Shown here: in pieces, positions 4,628-11,837 of the stretch
How the letters are laid out: each line of letters begins with the position of its first letter
Numbering within the stretch: position 1 is the first letter of the stretch
Source: Clostridia bacterium
GTDB lineage: Bacteria > Bacillota > Clostridia > Oscillospirales > CAG-382
NCBI GenBank assembly: GCA_017938055.1
Contig: JAGBCG010000035.1
Span: forward strand, 1-13,050
DNA length: 13,050 nucleotides
Reading direction: 5' to 3'
Translations under genes and position numbers: made by a program
The notes under the pieces: model-generated
The model's input: the letters and a program-made list of their open reading frames with translations, nothing else
Database searches by the model: none
Told to the model about the DNA's origin: nothing

Positions 4628-6292
4628 TTAAAGTCTTGGTGCAAGAGGATTAGGGTCATAAGGACTTTTGCCTGTAAACTCTACCTCACCGAAAATGCCC
4701 TTGACAACTGTTTTAAGCGTTTGGGCATCATAGCTGTACGCATTTAAAAAGTTCTTTGAACATGTAAACCAATCATAGTACACAAAAGGTGAGCCTGTTG
4801 ACACACAAACGCTCTTTTCATCTCCATACTCCAAAACATGAAGAAACTGAGTTGCTTTTCCCATGAAGAAGGATGCTCCGCCGTAAGGACTGTGAGGTGC
4901 AATATGTGCAAAGTACATTATAAGGTCGTTATTATCTGCAATCTCCTTCATATGTGCTTCGCCTTGGATTCCCTCGCAAATCTGTACTTCAACACCTCTT
5001 GACTCGAGTTCTTCCTTTACCACATCTAAGCTTCTGAGTACATCCGGTGAGTAACCTATATAAACAAGCTGTGCTTTCTTTATACTGTCTTTTGCCACAG
5101 GAACAAAATTGTTTCTTCTTGACATCCATGTAATACTTGATGGTGCATACTTGCTGATAACCGCCGTAGTATTTTCAACTGCAGCCTTTCTGTCTTCCTC
5201 TGTAACAGGATAAGCATCATATTCGAAAAGTCTAAGCTTCTCCTTCATATCAAGCACTCTTTGACAAGCATCGTCAATTCTGCTTTCAGACATCTTGCCC
5301 TGTTTGATAGCACGCTCAACAATGTCAAAATAATCATCATAAGTAGGACCAAGAATTACGTCGTTTCCTGCATTGTAGAGAGCTGCTACAAAGTCTTCTC
5401 TGGTTGAAAACATACTTGTTAAAGCACGCATTTCAACAGCATCTGTAATAACGACGCCCTTAAAGCCCATTTTCTCCTTAAGAAGCTCGGTAACAATCTT
5501 TCTTGATACTGTTGCGGGAACGTATCTTCCGTCCTTCATTGTATCATCTGCTGCAGGGAAAGAGCCGTGGTCTATCATTATAGCATATACTCCCGCATCA
5601 ATACCTGCCTGGAAAATACATCCCTGACGATTCCACCACTCCTCTAAGCTTTGTGTTATGACACTGTCTGCAAAGTGAGTGTCACGGTATTCATCCTTGT
5701 CTGTACCCGGAAAATGCTTAAGGGTTGCGGCAACGTCTTCAGACTGCACACCCTGTATGTAAGCTGTTAACATTTTCTTTGTAAGCTCAATATCAGAGGA
5801 AAAACTTCTTGTAAGAGAAACCGCACGCAATGGCGACGGATTATCGCAAACTGGTCCCCAGTTCCAACGTGATCCGGCAAGCTTCATTTCATGTGCAATG
5901 CATTTAGCTATCTCATAAGGAGCATTAGTATCACGTGTGGCAGCGATCCCATTATTTGAGGGCGTGTCGGAAAAATAGGGGAACATTCTTCCTGCTCCTC
6001 GCTCTGCATCCATTGCAGAAATAAAAGGTGCCTTGAGTACACGGCTTACCTGCTCAGAGAAAAGTCTGATTTTAATGTCGATATCATAGTCAATATCATC
6101 GGCATTTACTATCTCGTCTGCAAGATTTACAAAATCCATCTTAATGTGACCGCATGTCCACATTCCACCATATGGATTTTCCTTGAAGAAAGCTTCAATA
6201 TCCTCTACCTGTGCCATAACACTTGGACGCATTACGACAGTCTGCCCGATTTTTTCACGCAAAGTCATTTCACTTAAAAGTGGTTTCTTCAT
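4628..6292 (-). CDS. Glycoside hydrolase family 3 protein, beta-N-acetylhexosaminidase (NagZ)-like
   Basis: The 554-residue product has a GH3 TIM-barrel domain (about 1-350) and a C-terminal alpha/beta domain (about 370-550, ending EVEFTGKSPYDPNPLAPRL). KHFPG at 192-196 is the substrate-binding signature. D204-T205-H206 occupies the Asp-His acid/base dyad place of NagZ-type enzymes, and D284 in VITDAVEM is the expected nucleophile. The canonical HG after KHFPG is replaced by TD. There is no signal peptide, so the enzyme acts in the cytoplasm, probably releasing beta-linked N-acetylglucosamine-type residues from imported oligosaccharide or muropeptide. ATG 6292 has GGAGG about 7 nt upstream. 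It is a single gene with its own consensus promoter and terminator. Family confidence is high; exact substrate (GlcNAc versus other sugar) is uncertain. Confidence 0.9.
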   Translation of the reverse strand: MKKPLLSEMTLREKIGQTVVMRPSVMAQVEDIEAFFKENPYGGMWTCGHIKMDFVNLADEIVNADDIDYDIDIKIRLFSEQVSRVLKAPFISAMDAERGAGRMFPYFSDTPSNNGIAATRDTNAPYEIAKCIAHEMKLAGSRWNWGPVCDNPSPLRAVSLTRSFSSDIELTKKMLTAYIQGVQSEDVAATLKHFPGTDKDEYRDTHFADSVITQSLEEWWNRQGCIFQAGIDAGVYAIMIDHGSFPAADDTMKDGRYVPATVSRKIVTELLKEKMGFKGVVITDAVEMRALTSMFSTREDFVAALYNAGNDVILGPTYDDYFDIVERAIKQGKMSESRIDDACQRVLDMKEKLRLFEYDAYPVTEEDRKAAVENTTAVISKYAPSSITWMSRRNNFVPVAKDSIKKAQLVYIGYSPDVLRSLDVVKEELESRGVEVQICEGIQGEAHMKEIADNNDLIMYFAHIAPHSPYGGASFFMGKATQFLHVLEYGDEKSVCVSTGSPFVYYDWFTCSKNFLNAYSYDAQTLKTVVKGIFGEVEFTGKSPYDPNPLAPRL

Positions 6293-6343
6293 TTATATTC
6301 CTCCAACTCTTATTTGCAAAAAATAATTCATTATACCTATTTT

Positions 6344-6372
6344 AGTATACTATGCCGTAATTTCTTTGTCAA
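6344..6372 (-). promoter_or_regulatory. Promoter of the GH3 gene
   Basis: On the minus strand TTGACA (6372-6367), exactly 17 bp, then TATACT (6349-6344). The -10 lies inside the 10-bp perfect palindrome TAGTATACTA (6343-6352), which could also serve a regulator or be chance in AT-rich DNA. Confidence 0.8.
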
Positions 6373-6522
6373 TAATATACCAATCAGAATTATTGCACTA
6401 ATAGAACATCATTAAGCAAATCTTATTTTTCAGAATTTATGTCTATTGTTTTAATAACCGCCGTTTTTCAGCAAAATTTGGATATATTCAGTTAACATTC
6501 ATAAAATCTTGTTCAAAATCCA

Positions 6523-6551
6523 TTGACTTGATATTATTCTTTTGGTACAAT
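6523..6551 (+). promoter_or_regulatory. Promoter of the paaK-like/ACT operon
   Basis: TTGACT (6523-6528), exactly 17 bp, then TACAAT (6546-6551), about 40 bp before the start codon. Between this and the GH3 promoter (6373-6522) I see only AT-rich sequence with no clear site. Confidence 0.75.
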
Positions 6552-6592
6552 ACACTTAGACATTTGATTCTATAGAAAAGAAGGCAAAATCG

Positions 6593-7900
6593 ATGGAAAA
6601 ACAGTATTTTCAAAAAGAAATCGAAACCATGCCCGTTGAAGACATCAAAAAGCTTCAGTCGGAAAAATTGGTAAAACAGGTAAAGCACGTTTATGAAAAC
6701 GTAGAGTATTATCGCAATCTCATGGATCAGAAGGGAGTAAAACCGGAAGATATAAACGGCATTGAGGATTTGCACAAGCTTCCTTTCCTTAAAAAATCCG
6801 ACCTTCGTGACGCTTATCCTTATGGACTTCTGGGCAAGCCCCTTAATGAGTGTGTCAGAATCCACTCAACAAGCGGTACAACCGGTAAAAGAGTTATTGC
6901 GTTCTACACACAAAACGACATAAACCTTTGGGACGACTGCTGTGCAAGAGCCGTTGTTGCGGCAGGCGGAAGCAAAGACGATGTTTGTCAGGTGGCTTAT
7001 GGCTACGGCTTATTTACAGGAGGCTTCGGTCTTAACGGCGGAAGCCAGAAAGTAGGTTGTCTTACACTTCCTATGTCATCCGGAAACACCGAAAGACAAA
7101 TTCAATTTATGATGGACCTTAATGCAACTATTCTTTGCTGCACTCCCTCATATGCTGCATATGTAGGTGAAACGCTGAAGGAGCAGGGTTATACACCCGA
7201 CCAAATTCCTCTCAAGGCAGGTATCTTCGGTGCTGAGGCATGGACAGAGGAAATGCGTCAGAATATACAAAACACTCTTGGTATAAAAGCTTACGACATT
7301 TACGGTCTTACCGAAACATCTGGCCCCGGTGTAGCCTTTGAATGTGAGGAGCAAACCGGTATGCACATAAACGAGGATCACTTCCTTGCTGAAATAATCG
7401 ATCCGGACACAGGCGAGGTTTTACCTGAGGGAGAGAAAGGTGAGCTTGTATTCACGGCTCTTGATAAAGAAGCTTTTCCTCTTCTGCGTTACAGAACACG
7501 TGACATTTGTGTTCTTACTCGAAAAAAGTGCTCTTGCGGAAGAACTCACATCAAGATGTCAAAACCTATGGGCAGAAGTGACGACATGATGATAATTCGT
7601 GGCGTAAACGTATTCCCCAGCCAGATAGAAACAGTTCTTCTTCAAGAAGGATATCAGCCCAATTATCAGATTATCGTTGACAGAAAGAACAATACAGATA
7701 CATTTGACGTAAATGTTGAAATGAATCCCGAGCAGTTCACAGACACCGTCGGCGGTATTACTGCTCTTGAAAAGAGCCTTGCAAATGCCATGAAGACTAT
7801 GCTCGGCATTAATCCCACAATTCACCTTGTTCCCCCCAAGTCTATTGCAAGAAGCGAAGGTAAGGCAGTAAGAGTTGTTGACAAGAGAAAGCTTATATAA
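6593..7900 (+). CDS. Phenylacetate-CoA ligase family (PaaK-like) AMP-forming acyl-CoA ligase
   Basis: The 435-residue length is standard for PaaK. Motifs run in order: nucleotide-binding loop STSGTTGK (92-99), YGYGLFTGG (136-144), adenylate-binding IYGLTETSGPG (236-246), RYRTRD (299-304), CSCGR (313-317), and the hinge and C-terminal domain entry GRSDDMMIIRGVNVFPSQIE (327-346). EGKAVRVVDKR near the C-terminus carries the family's C-terminal lysines. It activates an aryl or acyl acid with ATP and CoA in the cytoplasm. In anaerobes these enzymes often handle arylacetates made from aromatic amino acids. ATG 6593 has AAGAAGG upstream. The next gene, a double-ACT protein, starts 15 nt after its stop. 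Indolepyruvate oxidoreductase genes, frequent partners in Clostridia, are not in this window. The true acid substrate is unknown. Confidence 0.93.
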   Translation: MEKQYFQKEIETMPVEDIKKLQSEKLVKQVKHVYENVEYYRNLMDQKGVKPEDINGIEDLHKLPFLKKSDLRDAYPYGLLGKPLNECVRIHSTSGTTGKRVIAFYTQNDINLWDDCCARAVVAAGGSKDDVCQVAYGYGLFTGGFGLNGGSQKVGCLTLPMSSGNTERQIQFMMDLNATILCCTPSYAAYVGETLKEQGYTPDQIPLKAGIFGAEAWTEEMRQNIQNTLGIKAYDIYGLTETSGPGVAFECEEQTGMHINEDHFLAEIIDPDTGEVLPEGEKGELVFTALDKEAFPLLRYRTRDICVLTRKKCSCGRTHIKMSKPMGRSDDMMIIRGVNVFPSQIETVLLQEGYQPNYQIIVDRKNNTDTFDVNVEMNPEQFTDTVGGITALEKSLANAMKTMLGINPTIHLVPPKSIARSEGKAVRVVDKRKLI

Positions 7901-7915
7901 CAGGAGGTAACAGAT

Positions 7916-8347
7916 ATGTCACTCAAGCAGTTAACAGTTTTTGTTGAAAACAAACAGGGTACACTTGTGGCAATCACAGATACCCTTGCAAAGCACGACG
8001 TCAATATCCGTGCTCTTTCCATAGCAGACACACAGGATTTTGGAATTTTGCGTCTTATTGTAACAGACTATGATAAAGCTGAAAAAATACTTATGGATGA
8101 GGGCTTTCTGGTTAAGTCAACACTTGTTGTCGGTGTAAAAATCGGCGATGCACCGGGCAAGCTCTCCACAGCTCTTGACATTCTTGACAGGGCGGGCATC
8201 AATATGGAATACCTTTACGCATTCATGTCAAGAACAGAAAAGCACGCATACGTTGTTATCCGTGTTGCCGACAACGCTCTTGCAGAAAAAGCACTTGAAG
8301 ATGCAGGCTTCCACCTTATTTCAGATGCAGATGTTTGCAAGCTGTAA
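7916..8347 (+). CDS. Tandem ACT-domain protein
   Basis: The product is 143 residues made of two ACT repeats and nothing else: residues 2-68 (LKQLTVFVENKQGTLVAITD, then VNIRALSIAD) and 70-140 (VVGVKIGDAPGKLSTALDIL, then INMEYLYAFM). Each begins with the beta strand and Gly-containing turn that bind small ligands, usually amino acids, in this fold. The start ATG has AGGAGG at good spacing. It is co-transcribed with the PaaK-like gene, and this pairing is common in anaerobic Firmicutes and archaea. It is best read as an allosteric partner that senses an aromatic or branched amino acid or their acid products; that role is inference. A terminator follows. Confidence 0.9.
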   Translation: MSLKQLTVFVENKQGTLVAITDTLAKHDVNIRALSIADTQDFGILRLIVTDYDKAEKILMDEGFLVKSTLVVGVKIGDAPGKLSTALDILDRAGINMEYLYAFMSRTEKHAYVVIRVADNALAEKALEDAGFHLISDADVCKL

Positions 8348-8389
8348 TTAACAGTTCTACGCAGACATATACGACCGGTATTTTTTAAT

Positions 8390-8432
8390 ATGCACCCCAA
8401 AAGTTTGACACTCTTGGAGGTGCATGTTTTTT
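8390..8432 (+). terminator. Terminator after the ACT gene
   Basis: ATGCACC-CCAA (8390-8400) pairs with TTGG-A-GGTGCAT (8414-8425) with a single bulged A and a 13-nt loop, followed by G and six T. Confidence 0.85.
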
Positions 8433-8452
8433 ACGGCAAAAACATGCTTTTT
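8422..8452 (+). terminator. Second, overlapping terminator-like hairpin
   Basis: GCATGTTTTT (8422-8431) and AAAAACATGC (8438-8447) form a perfect 10-bp stem with a 6-nt loop, followed by five T. Its left arm uses the last four bases of the first terminator stem and its T run, so the two hairpins exclude each other. Confidence 0.65.
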
Positions 8453-8537
8453 CAAAGAAAATAGGGTGATATTTATGCAAACAGCCCAAAATTCTATTGT
8501 TGTTGCATAAACAATAATCAGTGAAAAAAGCATGTTT
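8440..8537. repeat. Nested inverted repeats (98 bp)
   Basis: Outer arms AAACATGCTTTTTCA (8440-8454) and TGAAAAAAGCATGTTT (8522-8537) pair over 15 bp with one bulge. Inner arms TTTATGCAA (8472-8480) and TTGCATAAA (8503-8511) pair perfectly over 9 bp. The left outer arm is also the right arm of the hairpin at 8422-8447. Between the inner arms is an 11-codon frame (see separate entry). It could be a small structured RNA, a miniature repeat element or tandem terminator debris. Confidence 0.7.
8475..8510 (+). other. Eleven-codon mini reading frame inside the hairpin
   Basis: ATG (8475) to TAA (8510) encodes MQTAQNSIVVA and has AGGGTG (8463-8468) 6 nt upstream. Both its start and stop lie in the inner hairpin arms. 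It may be a leader peptide or chance; there is no sequence support beyond the ribosome binding site. Confidence 0.2.
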
Positions 8538-8559
8538 CATCCTTATATTTCTGTAAAAC

Positions 8560-8588
8560 TTGCAATTTTATATTATTAGTGATATAAT
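8560..8588 (+). promoter_or_regulatory. Promoter of the LacI-family gene
   Basis: TTGCAA (8560-8565), 17 bp, then TATAAT (8583-8588), about 50 bp before the GTG start. Confidence 0.75.
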
Positions 8589-8596
8589 AGCCTTAT

Positions 8597-8610
8597 CTAA
8601 AATGTTTTAG
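8597..8610. promoter_or_regulatory. LacI-type operator, probable autoregulatory site
   Basis: CTAAAATGTTTTAG has perfect 6-bp inverted arms around a central TG. LacI-family operators are 14-20 bp palindromes with AAA/TTT-rich arms around a central CG or similar step. It sits just after the -10, covering the expected transcription start, where binding would block initiation of the regulator's own gene. Confidence 0.6.
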
Positions 8611-8639
8611 CATAATATAAGAATTATCGGAGTGATTGT

Positions 8640-9641
8640 GTGAAGAAACTGACCGTAAAGGACATTGCTAAAAAAGCAGGAGTATCTGTTACTGCAGTAT
8701 CCTTTGTTTTGAACAACAAAGCGGGTGTCAGCAACGAAACCCGCAAAAGAGTGCAAGACATTATAAAGGAAACTGATTTTAAGCCCTCGTTAAGTTCAAA
8801 AAAGCTTGTATTAAACAAAAGTTTTAATATATGTCTTATGATGAATGCATTTTCCTCTCCGTTTGAGGATTTATTCTATTTTGAAATTACCCGTGGAATA
8901 ATAAACAGGAGTATGAAGTGCAACTATAATGTCATAATCAGCAAGCCAATTCTCTCTCAAAGCGAGCTTCCTGATTTGATTTATTCGGGCGATGCTGACG
9001 GCATAATATTTATGCAGGATATAAGTCCGGCTTTAATAGACAAAGCCAACTCATGCGGAGTGCCGTTTTTGATTGTAGACTCTCATTCAAGTAATGAAAA
9101 TGTCACATCAATTAATCCCGATTATAAAAAAGCTGCATATGATGCAACCTCGTATTTAATCCGTCACGGTCATACGGATATCGCAATAATTGCTTCAAAG
9201 GTAGTATCCGACTTCTACAACCAGACTCTTTCAGGTTTTTCCGAAGCAATGGGAGAACACAACCTTATGATAAATCCCCACTTTTGCAACATTTCAGCTA
9301 CAGGCGAAGACTCGGCATATGAAGAAGCAAAAAAACTTTTCATGCTGGAAAAACGTCCCAGTGCTGTTTTATGTACCGTTGACAGCTTCGCAATAGGAGT
9401 TATGAGGTGTGCTAAAGATATGAATCTTTCTATTCCCGAAGATGTTTCTATAATAGGTATCGACGACATATTACTTTCACGGTATATCGAGCCTAAGCTT
9501 ACCACAATCGGTATTGATAAGGAAGGAATGGGAACTCTTGCAATGGATATGATAGTTCAGAAAATAAAAGGAAAAAAAGTGGAGAGCATTTTACTGCCTA
9601 TGCAGCTGATTGAACGTGACTCTGTTAACACCATAACATAA
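8640..9641 (+). CDS. LacI family transcriptional regulator
   Basis: The 333-residue product is full length for the family. An N-terminal helix-turn-helix at about 5-24 (TVKDIAKKAGVSVTAVSFVL) and hinge region (about 47-60) are followed by a periplasmic-binding-protein-like effector domain, with typical strands FNICLMM, DGIIF, DIAIIA and the late motif EDVSIIGIDD then KLTTIGIDK. The hinge reads FKPSLSSKKL rather than the usual alanine-rich form, so the minor-groove contact may differ. The GTG start at 8640 is supported by GGAG 7 nt upstream. It is convergent with the minus-strand isomerase operon and shares its terminator, so its targets are probably that operon, whose promoter lies beyond the window, and its own promoter (operator at 8597-8610). 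The effector is presumably a sugar or sugar derivative. Confidence 0.93.
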   Translation: MKKLTVKDIAKKAGVSVTAVSFVLNNKAGVSNETRKRVQDIIKETDFKPSLSSKKLVLNKSFNICLMMNAFSSPFEDLFYFEITRGIINRSMKCNYNVIISKPILSQSELPDLIYSGDADGIIFMQDISPALIDKANSCGVPFLIVDSHSSNENVTSINPDYKKAAYDATSYLIRHGHTDIAIIASKVVSDFYNQTLSGFSEAMGEHNLMINPHFCNISATGEDSAYEEAKKLFMLEKRPSAVLCTVDSFAIGVMRCAKDMNLSIPEDVSIIGIDDILLSRYIEPKLTTIGIDKEGMGTLAMDMIVQKIKGKKVESILLPMQLIERDSVNTIT

Positions 9642-9665
9642 AAGACTGCCTCAGGCAGTCTTTTT
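9640..9665. terminator. Bidirectional terminator between the LacI gene and the isomerase operon
   Basis: AAAAGACTGCC (9640-9650) and GGCAGTCTTTT (9654-9664) form a perfect 11-bp stem with a TCA loop, with T runs on both strands. The stem begins within the LacI stop codon and ends 5 nt from the stop of the lyxose isomerase gene. Confidence 0.95.
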
Positions 9666-9669
9666 CATA

Positions 9670-10347
9670 TTATTGATCGTATTCATTACACAATAGATAA
9701 AGAGGTTCTTCGTCTTCTTCAACCTTGGGAAAGCGTCCTGTTTTTTCATAAAAGCGGTTATCATTAGCATCATCATTGCACATTGATACCTCCTGAACTA
9801 TTACAGTGCCTTTCCCTTGTTCTCCCCAAAACTTGTGATAAAGTCCCGGTGTAAGCGTTACGCTATCTCCGGGTCTTAAGCAAAGCTCATAGCCTGCTGG
9901 ATATGTATGCTTTACTCCATCAACAGAAATTTCGACATCTGTATCTGCAAGCTGTTCATCTTCTGTGGAATTATAAAGCTTAATTATAAGATTTCCGCCT
10001 CCACGATTGATGATATCCTCCATCTTATTCCAATGAAAATGCATGGGAGTAATCTGCTTTTCTTTTACAACCATGAGTTTTTCAGCGTACGGCTTAGGAT
10101 ATTTTTGCGGATTCTTCTGATTTCCGTTGCGAAGAGTGATAAGCAATAGCCCAATATCATTAAAATCTCCTCTGCCAAAATCCGTAATATCCCATCCAAG
10201 CATATTATCTTTAATTTCTTCTACTTCTCCACCTTTTGTTTTCCAGTCATCTTTACTCCACAAAACAAAGGCAGGAAGCGTAATCTTATATTCTTTGAAT
10301 AAAGCAAGAGCGTCCCTCATTGCCGCATTGATTTCAGATCTTTTCAT
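9670..10347 (-). CDS. D-lyxose isomerase (cupin-type D-lyxose ketol-isomerase)
   Basis: The 225-residue protein matches the small cupin D-lyxose isomerases: N-terminal helix MKRSEINAAMRDALALFKEY, then LPAFVLWS, GWDITDFGRGDF and the metal site. Expected metal ligands are H103 and H105 (MHFHW), E110 (KMED) and H171 (GLYHKFWG). These enzymes use a divalent metal to interconvert D-lyxose and D-xylulose, and most also act on D-mannose/D-fructose. The start is preceded by AAGGAG. It is the last gene of the minus-strand operon, 97 nt after the fucose-isomerase-like gene; that gap has only a weak hairpin (AGCTT/AAGCT near 10375). It probably isomerises the free sugar released or made by its operon partners. 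Family assignment is strong; the physiological substrate is inferred. Confidence 0.92.
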   Translation of the reverse strand: MKRSEINAAMRDALALFKEYKITLPAFVLWSKDDWKTKGGEVEEIKDNMLGWDITDFGRGDFNDIGLLLITLRNGNQKNPQKYPKPYAEKLMVVKEKQITPMHFHWNKMEDIINRGGGNLIIKLYNSTEDEQLADTDVEISVDGVKHTYPAGYELCLRPGDSVTLTPGLYHKFWGEQGKGTVIVQEVSMCNDDANDNRFYEKTGRFPKVEEDEEPLYLLCNEYDQ

Positions 10348-10444
10348 TCGTATTTACTCCTTGTGATTTATATGAGCTTAATAAAAGCTACACTTTCTTT
10401 TTTATTAATACCATTTATGAAACATATTGGAGCTTTATATAATT

Positions 10445-11749
10445 TCATATTTCATACATCAGTATATCGTTTATTTTACAGAAATATTTCAGTTGTTCTG
10501 TATAATCACCGTATGCAACCATCCAGTGATGACCTATTCCATTGTTCATGATTTCCTTATTTATATCAAACACTGACTTTTCAAATTTGATTTTCACAGG
10601 ATTACCTGGAAATTCCATTGAGCAAGGAATAGCCTCACCAACCATAACTGCCAGGCGGAAAGTATCTCCATGACCGCAGATATTTACAGCAGTAACTTTT
10701 CCGGGTTTTACTAAGAACTTTGTACAAACTCCGCTTTCTGCCAAACGCACAGGGCAAAGCTCAATATCACCCTCTGAAATTGAAAATCCCGACGAACCGC
10801 AATGAGCAAAAAGAATACTGTTTTCTTTTTCATCAAGGTACAAAAGATCTGTATTATTTATTGGTTTTCCGGAAAGCTCATACATTAACTTCATTGTAAG
10901 AGCGTTTGTTACGTCCCCCTCGCAAGAGCCTACTATACCCTCTTCTGAAAGCAAGGAGTATCCAAGGCAAACTTTTCCCATATATGTAGTGTAACACTTA
11001 ACAGAAAGTGCCTGTAAATCATACTCTTTTGCAAGCTCTTTTAGTGCAGCGTAATATTTTATAGACTCGAGCATACTTTCCTTTGAAGAAGAAATCTTGC
11101 AAGGCGACAGGATGTTTTTCTTCTCTTGCAATATCTTTTCTGCCTCAGCATCAGACATAGCTGCCACTTTTTCAGTCATTTCCTTTTCGTCAAGATTTAC
11201 GACTCTTGCACCAAGTTTTTGTTTTATGGAAAATTCATCATATGCAATCTCTGTCATGCCCTTTACTCTTCCCCCAATAGCACCCACTCTGGTTCTGCTC
11301 ATGACGGTTTTAAGGGCATATGCCGTAGCAATTTTTTTAGTTTCTTCAGCACACTCAATGCTATCTGCATCTCCATAGATGAATTCATAAGTTTTTCCAA
11401 TATCTCTAAACACAGCACCAATCTGATGTGCACAGCAAAGCGATCCGGTTTCCCTTGCAGGATATGCACGCAAAATTACAGGCTTATCAACATATGAGAG
11501 CAAATCTAAAAGATGGTGGTCTTCACTCCAGGTTGCAATACATATCATTAACAGGTCAAATTCCTTGGTTTTCAAAACCTGTGCAGCCTTTTTTACTGTG
11601 TCTAAGTCGTGCATAACAACATCTGTACTTATGCAATCTACTCCCACCTCTTTTAATGCTTTTGAAGTAGTATTTAAGAGGTTTTCGGAATCATCAAAGC
11701 CCACCTCAAATGGATGTGCCAAACCTACTGTTGCAATATTTAATTTCAC
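10445..11749 (-). CDS. L-fucose/L-arabinose isomerase family protein
   Basis: At 434 residues this is the short FucI/AraA-like type, not the roughly 590-residue true fucose isomerase. The N-terminal half has the paired Rossmann-like folds (IATVGLAHPFEVGF, LLMICIATWSEDHH, VGAIGGRVKGM). The C-terminal half carries catalytic candidates E277 (SCEGD) and D301 (NNTDLL). They are 24 residues apart, the same spacing as E337 and D361 of E. coli FucI. H317 (AHCGSS) and H407/H408 (GIGHHWM) follow. It should be a metal-dependent aldose-ketose isomerase in the cytoplasm. The GTG start at 11749 is supported by TAGGAG 7 nt upstream. The substrate is not predictable: distant family members also act on rare sugars or modified hexoses. 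It lies between the PIG-L deacetylase and the lyxose isomerase in one operon. Confidence 0.87.
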   Translation of the reverse strand: MKLNIATVGLAHPFEVGFDDSENLLNTTSKALKEVGVDCISTDVVMHDLDTVKKAAQVLKTKEFDLLMICIATWSEDHHLLDLLSYVDKPVILRAYPARETGSLCCAHQIGAVFRDIGKTYEFIYGDADSIECAEETKKIATAYALKTVMSRTRVGAIGGRVKGMTEIAYDEFSIKQKLGARVVNLDEKEMTEKVAAMSDAEAEKILQEKKNILSPCKISSSKESMLESIKYYAALKELAKEYDLQALSVKCYTTYMGKVCLGYSLLSEEGIVGSCEGDVTNALTMKLMYELSGKPINNTDLLYLDEKENSILFAHCGSSGFSISEGDIELCPVRLAESGVCTKFLVKPGKVTAVNICGHGDTFRLAVMVGEAIPCSMEFPGNPVKIKFEKSVFDINKEIMNNGIGHHWMVAYGDYTEQLKYFCKINDILMYEI

Positions 11750-11785
11750 GTCTTTTCTCCTATCTCAATTAGTCCGTTATTAACA

Positions 11786-11823
11786 AAAAGTGTCATGTGC
11801 CACGTTTGGTAATTTACACTTTT
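11786..11823 (-). other. Intercistronic stem-loop
   Basis: AAAAGTGT (11823-11816 on the minus strand) and ACACTTTT (11793-11786) form an 8-bp stem with a 22-nt loop, followed by TGTT. It lies between the PIG-L stop and the isomerase ribosome binding site. The weak T tract suggests message processing or partial termination that tunes expression of downstream genes. Confidence 0.4.
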
Positions 11824-11837
11824 CGTAATTACAATTT

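Noticed and set aside
6343..6352. TAGTATACTA palindrome as a specific regulator site in the GH3 promoter
   Set aside because: It is largely the -10 hexamer itself in AT-rich DNA; no second copy or longer dyad supports an operator.
8422..8537. Classical terminator/antiterminator attenuator controlling the LacI gene
   Set aside because: The supposed antiterminator arm lies downstream of the terminator and would be made too late; the LacI gene also has its own promoter after the structure.
10348..10444. Possible promoter or terminator between the two isomerase genes
   Set aside because: Only a 5-bp hairpin without a T run and no well-spaced -35/-10 pair on the minus strand; treated as an operon gap.
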